From the NCBI GenBank assembly GCA_033812795.1, contig JAPXSY010000007.1, positions 1-64,000 of the forward strand: a stretch of 64,000 nt of DNA, read 5' to 3'. Position numbers and translations under genes: made by a program. Each line of letters starts with the position of its first letter. Positions within the stretch are counted from its first letter, which is position 1. The DNA comes from JAPXSY01 sp033812795. Its GTDB lineage: Bacteria; Verrucomicrobiota; Kiritimatiellia; RFP12; UBA1067. Under the pieces are notes generated by a model, which saw nothing but the letters and a program-made list of their open reading frames with translations, was not told where the DNA came from and made no database searches. Shown here in pieces: positions 61,417 to 64,000 of this stretch.

Positions 61417-63113
61417 TCCGCATCCTCCTCTCTCCGGCGCGCGCGCCGGTCCCGCACGGCACCGACCACGAGCAGGGTCGCGAGCAAGACCGCGCCGGGT
61501 ATCCCCAACACCCAATCTCCCCATGCCGTGTACGGCGCGCGTAACGGAACTTCCGGCACCGTCACGGGCATAACCAGAAATCCGTCGAAATCCGTGATCG
61601 CTTCGCCGGACTCCAATCGTTTGACGCGTCCCACCGCATCCACCACGCACGACACACCGGAGTTCGCGGCCCGCACCAACGGCACCCCGTTCTCCACGGC
61701 ACGGAACACCGCCTGCTGCTGATGCTGCAACGGCTCGACCGAGCCGCTGAACCACGCGTCGTTGGTCATCAGCACCAACAGCCGCGCGCCGGCCCGCACC
61801 GCCCCGCGACTCAATGCGGGGATCGTGTCCTCAAAACAGATCAGCGGTCCCAGACTCAGGATCCGGCCCGCGCCCCGTGCCACATGCAGCGGCCCCGGCC
61901 CGCGGCCCGGTGTGCAACTCACGCCGGTTGGCGCGAAACGCTGTAGCCACGGGACGAGCTTGTCGCCGGGGATATACTCGCCGAACGGCACCAGATGCCG
62001 CTTGCGGTAACACCCCAATGTCTCGCCGGTCGCGGAAACAAGCCAGGCGGCGTTATAGTAGCGACACCCGTCAGGCGTCACGCGAGAAACCCCGGCACGC
62101 TCGACCTCCAACGCGCCGGTCAGAAGCGGGGCATTGGCTGCTGTCGCACCCTCGCGGATCACACGCATCGTATCGGTGTCGTAGGGTACGGAACCCATGA
62201 CTGCGGTCTCGGGCCAGACCACCAGATCCGGCTTGGCCGCGCCCACGAGACGGGACTGGCTGACCAGCTGTTCCCACTGCATCCGAACCGTCTCGTCGCT
62301 GACCTCAAAAATGCAGGGCGCGTTCGGCTGGATCAGCGCGATCCGGTACACGCCGCTTCGCCGTGCTTCCCGGTCCCACACGCGGATTCGTCCCATACCC
62401 CAAAACCATACGGCGAGCACCACGACCAGCGGCAGAAAACTTTCGATCGAACGCGCAAACCTCCCCGCCCAACCGTACGCCGGAACGGTCGTCCGCGGAA
62501 CCGGACGGCACCGCGCGACGAACGGTTCCGCCATCCGCTCCAACAGGCTCGCCACCGCACCGTTGCCCATCACAAGCAGTGCGGACACACCATAAACACC
62601 CGTGATCGACGCCACCTGGATCAACGCCGTGTTGTCCACCTGGCTGACCCCCAGAAAGTTCCAGGCGAATCCGGAGAACAACCACCCCCTCACAACCTCG
62701 GCCCCGACCCACAACAAGGGGTCGAACACCGCCACCGTTGCCACGCGCCGCCATCCCGGAGTCTGCCCCGCCCATCCCCAGACGCGGGCCGAGGCCGCCC
62801 CGGTCATGGCCAGAAACAGTGCGCACCACGCCGCCAGCGCTCCCTGTCCCAGCAGCACCAGAAACCATGGGCCGTTGTTGCGGATGATCGCCGGAAACCA
62901 GCTTAGTGTCAGAAGCCAGAAGAGCATCCCGCATAGCCAAGACCAGCCGAACGCCTCACGGGGACGGCTCCGCCGGATCACCAGAAACAGCGGGGCCAGC
63001 GCCATCCACATGCCGTGAACCTGCGCCTGCGGCGGAAACGCCGCCCACATCAGCAGTCCGCTTGCAACCGCCGCCGCCCCTTTGACCCACCCCTTCCTCA
63101 GTCGCGTTATCAC
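61413..63113 (-). CDS. lnt: Apolipoprotein N-acyltransferase
   Basis: 566 aa, GTG start. Attaches the third acyl chain to the N-terminus of lipoproteins in the inner membrane. About seven hydrophobic segments lie in the first 240 residues (LLMWAAFPPQAQVHGMWMAL, FLVLLGQGALAAWCALFLAM). A nitrilase-like periplasmic domain follows with the catalytic Glu in LVVWPETAVMG, Lys in CYRKRHLVPFGEYIPG and Cys in GPLICFEDTIP. A last transmembrane helix (VLGIPGAVLLATLLVVGAV) is near the C-terminus. The many lipoproteins in this window need this enzyme. It is flanked by sulfur-transporter genes upstream and coupled to the transglutaminase-like gene downstream. Confidence 0.93.
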   Translation of the reverse strand: MITRLRKGWVKGAAAVASGLLMWAAFPPQAQVHGMWMALAPLFLVIRRSRPREAFGWSWLCGMLFWLLTLSWFPAIIRNNGPWFLVLLGQGALAAWCALFLAMTGAASARVWGWAGQTPGWRRVATVAVFDPLLWVGAEVVRGWLFSGFAWNFLGVSQVDNTALIQVASITGVYGVSALLVMGNGAVASLLERMAEPFVARCRPVPRTTVPAYGWAGRFARSIESFLPLVVVLAVWFWGMGRIRVWDREARRSGVYRIALIQPNAPCIFEVSDETVRMQWEQLVSQSRLVGAAKPDLVVWPETAVMGSVPYDTDTMRVIREGATAANAPLLTGALEVERAGVSRVTPDGCRYYNAAWLVSATGETLGCYRKRHLVPFGEYIPGDKLVPWLQRFAPTGVSCTPGRGPGPLHVARGAGRILSLGPLICFEDTIPALSRGAVRAGARLLVLMTNDAWFSGSVEPLQHQQQAVFRAVENGVPLVRAANSGVSCVVDAVGRVKRLESGEAITDFDGFLVMPVTVPEVPLRAPYTAWGDWVLGIPGAVLLATLLVVGAVRDRRARRREEDAE

Positions 63114-63122
63114 CCTTAATCC

Positions 63123-63647
63123 CTACACCTTCTTATACGCGCACCAGACAAACGTCACCGTCCCCACTCCCCACAGCAGCGCGATGCAATACCACGGCGA
63201 AAGGTGCGTCACCTGCGACAGGGTCAGCGGTCCGAAATCACGCCACGCCTGCACGCTTGTTTTCAGCCAAGGCTCGGCCTCGGCATAGAGCGCCGCACCC
63301 GCGAACATGCCCGCGATCACGAACAGCGCGTGCCACCGACCCTCTGCGACCGCCCCAACCGCCGTACCCGGACAGAATCCCGCGACCGCCCATCCCGCGC
63401 CGAACAGCAGCCCTCCGACAATCACACCCGTATTCAGCGTCCGGGGGCTCATCGTGATCTGCCCCGCCTCCGCCAACAGTTGCAGCCCCACGCTGCCGAC
63501 CAGAATCGCCGACAGCATGAATTTGATGATCGTCATATCGCGGAACATCAGGGCGCCGACCTGTCGGTCGAAGCGCAGCACCCCGGCCTTCTGCATCAGG
63601 AACCCGAACAAACACCCGGTCACCAGACCCAAAAGCGGCTCACTCAT
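63123..63647 (-). CDS. YeeE/YedE-family sulfur transporter half (PmpB-like)
   Basis: 174 aa with four or five transmembrane segments (LLGLVTGCLFGFLMQKAG, IIKFMLSAILVGSVGLQLL, VIVGGLLFGAGWAVAGF, ALFVIAGMFAGAALYA). The conserved GFCPGTAVGA motif supplies the cysteine that carries sulfur in this family, which moves thiosulfate or sulfane sulfur. It overlaps the preceding half-transporter gene by 8 bases, so the two halves are made together. 9 bases separate it from lnt. Confidence 0.85.
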   Translation of the reverse strand: MSEPLLGLVTGCLFGFLMQKAGVLRFDRQVGALMFRDMTIIKFMLSAILVGSVGLQLLAEAGQITMSPRTLNTGVIVGGLLFGAGWAVAGFCPGTAVGAVAEGRWHALFVIAGMFAGAALYAEAEPWLKTSVQAWRDFGPLTLSQVTHLSPWYCIALLWGVGTVTFVWCAYKKV

Positions 63648-64000
63648 ACGCGTCCCTCCGCTTGCCGATCAACCGGATGAGGAACACCCCGCCCGTGAAA
63701 AAACAGATCATCCCGACCAGGCCACTCACCGAAAGTTGCATCGCCCCGCTGAGCCCGAGCCCGCTCGGACACCCCCCTGCCAACCGTGCGCCGAACAAGG
63801 CCGCCGCTCCGCCTAGAAACCCGCCTGCCGCGCGTTTCGCCACATTCGGCCCGAAACGCTTGCGCCAACGCTCCGGAACCCATTCGGATTCGAAGGTGCG
63901 GCCGCTCAACGCCGCGATCAGGGCACCTATGGCGATCCCGCACACCAAACCGGCCTGCCAGTCCCAGACCCCGGGGTGCGCTTTCAGATACGCATTCCGG
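63640..64000 (-). CDS. YeeE/YedE-family sulfur transporter half, partial at window edge
   Basis: The frame enters from beyond position 64,000, so the N-terminus is missing. The visible 119 residues contain the family motif GGCPSGLGLSGAMQLS with the sulfur-carrying Cys and hydrophobic segments (CGIAIGALIAALSG, AAALFGARLAGG, GLVGMICFFTGGVFLIRLI). Its partner half starts inside its last codons. Together they make a PmpA/PmpB-type pair. Confidence 0.82.
   Translation of the reverse strand, partial: RNAYLKAHPGVWDWQAGLVCGIAIGALIAALSGRTFESEWVPERWRKRFGPNVAKRAAGGFLGGAAALFGARLAGGCPSGLGLSGAMQLSVSGLVGMICFFTGGVFLIRLIGKRRDAYE

Overview
The window looks like a chromosome segment of an uncultured or little-studied PVC-type bacterium, most plausibly Kiritimatiellota (inference from gene content; no rRNA gene is present). 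It is Gram-negative: it carries lpxA, an LptF/G-type permease, lnt, an OmpA-family outer-membrane protein and several lipoproteins. It has the repertoire typical of glycan-degrading PVC bacteria: many exported proteins, Tat-dependent oxidoreductases, SUMF1-fold proteins without the catalytic cysteines, DUF4838 and GHL10-type hydrolases, a beta-helix protein and a hydrazine-synthase-alpha-like multidomain protein with heme motifs. No tRNA, rRNA or CRISPR array was recognised.

Layout. 1-8.2 kb: a plus-strand locus of exported proteins (six-hairpin glycosidase-like, a small secreted protein, double SUMF1, GHL10-type hydrolase with a frameshift, Tat metallophosphatase) that decays at its 3' end into gene fragments. 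8.2-9.2 kb: an internally deleted IS30-like element. 9.3-12.4 kb: tig-clpP-clpX. 12.6-17.6 kb (minus): NapH/NapG-like polyferredoxin with a Tat-exported DUF362 protein, a KamA-like radical SAM enzyme, an LRR lipoprotein and a small secreted protein. 17.6-19.1 kb: satellite repeats, then a low-GC segment with an AlkA-like glycosylase bounded by integron attC-like half-sites. 19.2-22.8 kb: HzsA-like protein translationally coupled to a type-2 glycerate kinase. 22.8-25.0 kb: two inverted copies of a composite satellite enclosing two small genes. 25.1-29.3 kb: a Tat-exported Gfo/Idh/MocA - DHDPS-like - Gfo/Idh/MocA operon with a recognisable promoter. 29.5-33.5 kb: beta-helix protein convergent with a radical SAM gene. 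34.1-47.8 kb (minus): a six-gene operon (tandem DUF4838 giant, beta-rich secreted protein, double SUMF1, GCKR/MurQ-like SIS lipoprotein, DUF6259-type hydrolase, DUF6765) divergent from a XylR-like LacI/AraC chimeric activator with palindromic candidate operators. 49.7-50.8 kb: repeats. 50.9-56.1 kb: metallopeptidase-like protein, ferredoxin, secreted propeller-like protein, membrane-anchored phosphoesterase, PolB-type 3'-5' exonuclease. 56.1-64.0 kb (minus): lpxA, LptF/G permease, OmpA with thrombospondin type-3 repeats, transglutaminase-like protein, lnt and a split YeeE/YedE sulfur transporter.

The most unusual signal is a dispersed composite satellite found at five loci (about 17.7, 22.8, 24.3, 33.7 and 49.9 kb, in both orientations). 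It is built from GGTTTCAT-type octamers, a conserved linker (TTTCATCCAAATCG) and runs of ATCGGG/ATCGCT hexamers. Two copies face each other around a small gene cassette, and a roughly 93-bp module is almost identical between loci 16 kb apart. Its function is unknown. Further signals are the integron remnant, a DNA hairpin sharing its core with the IS30-like element ends, and an exported two-SIS-domain protein in the large glycan operon.
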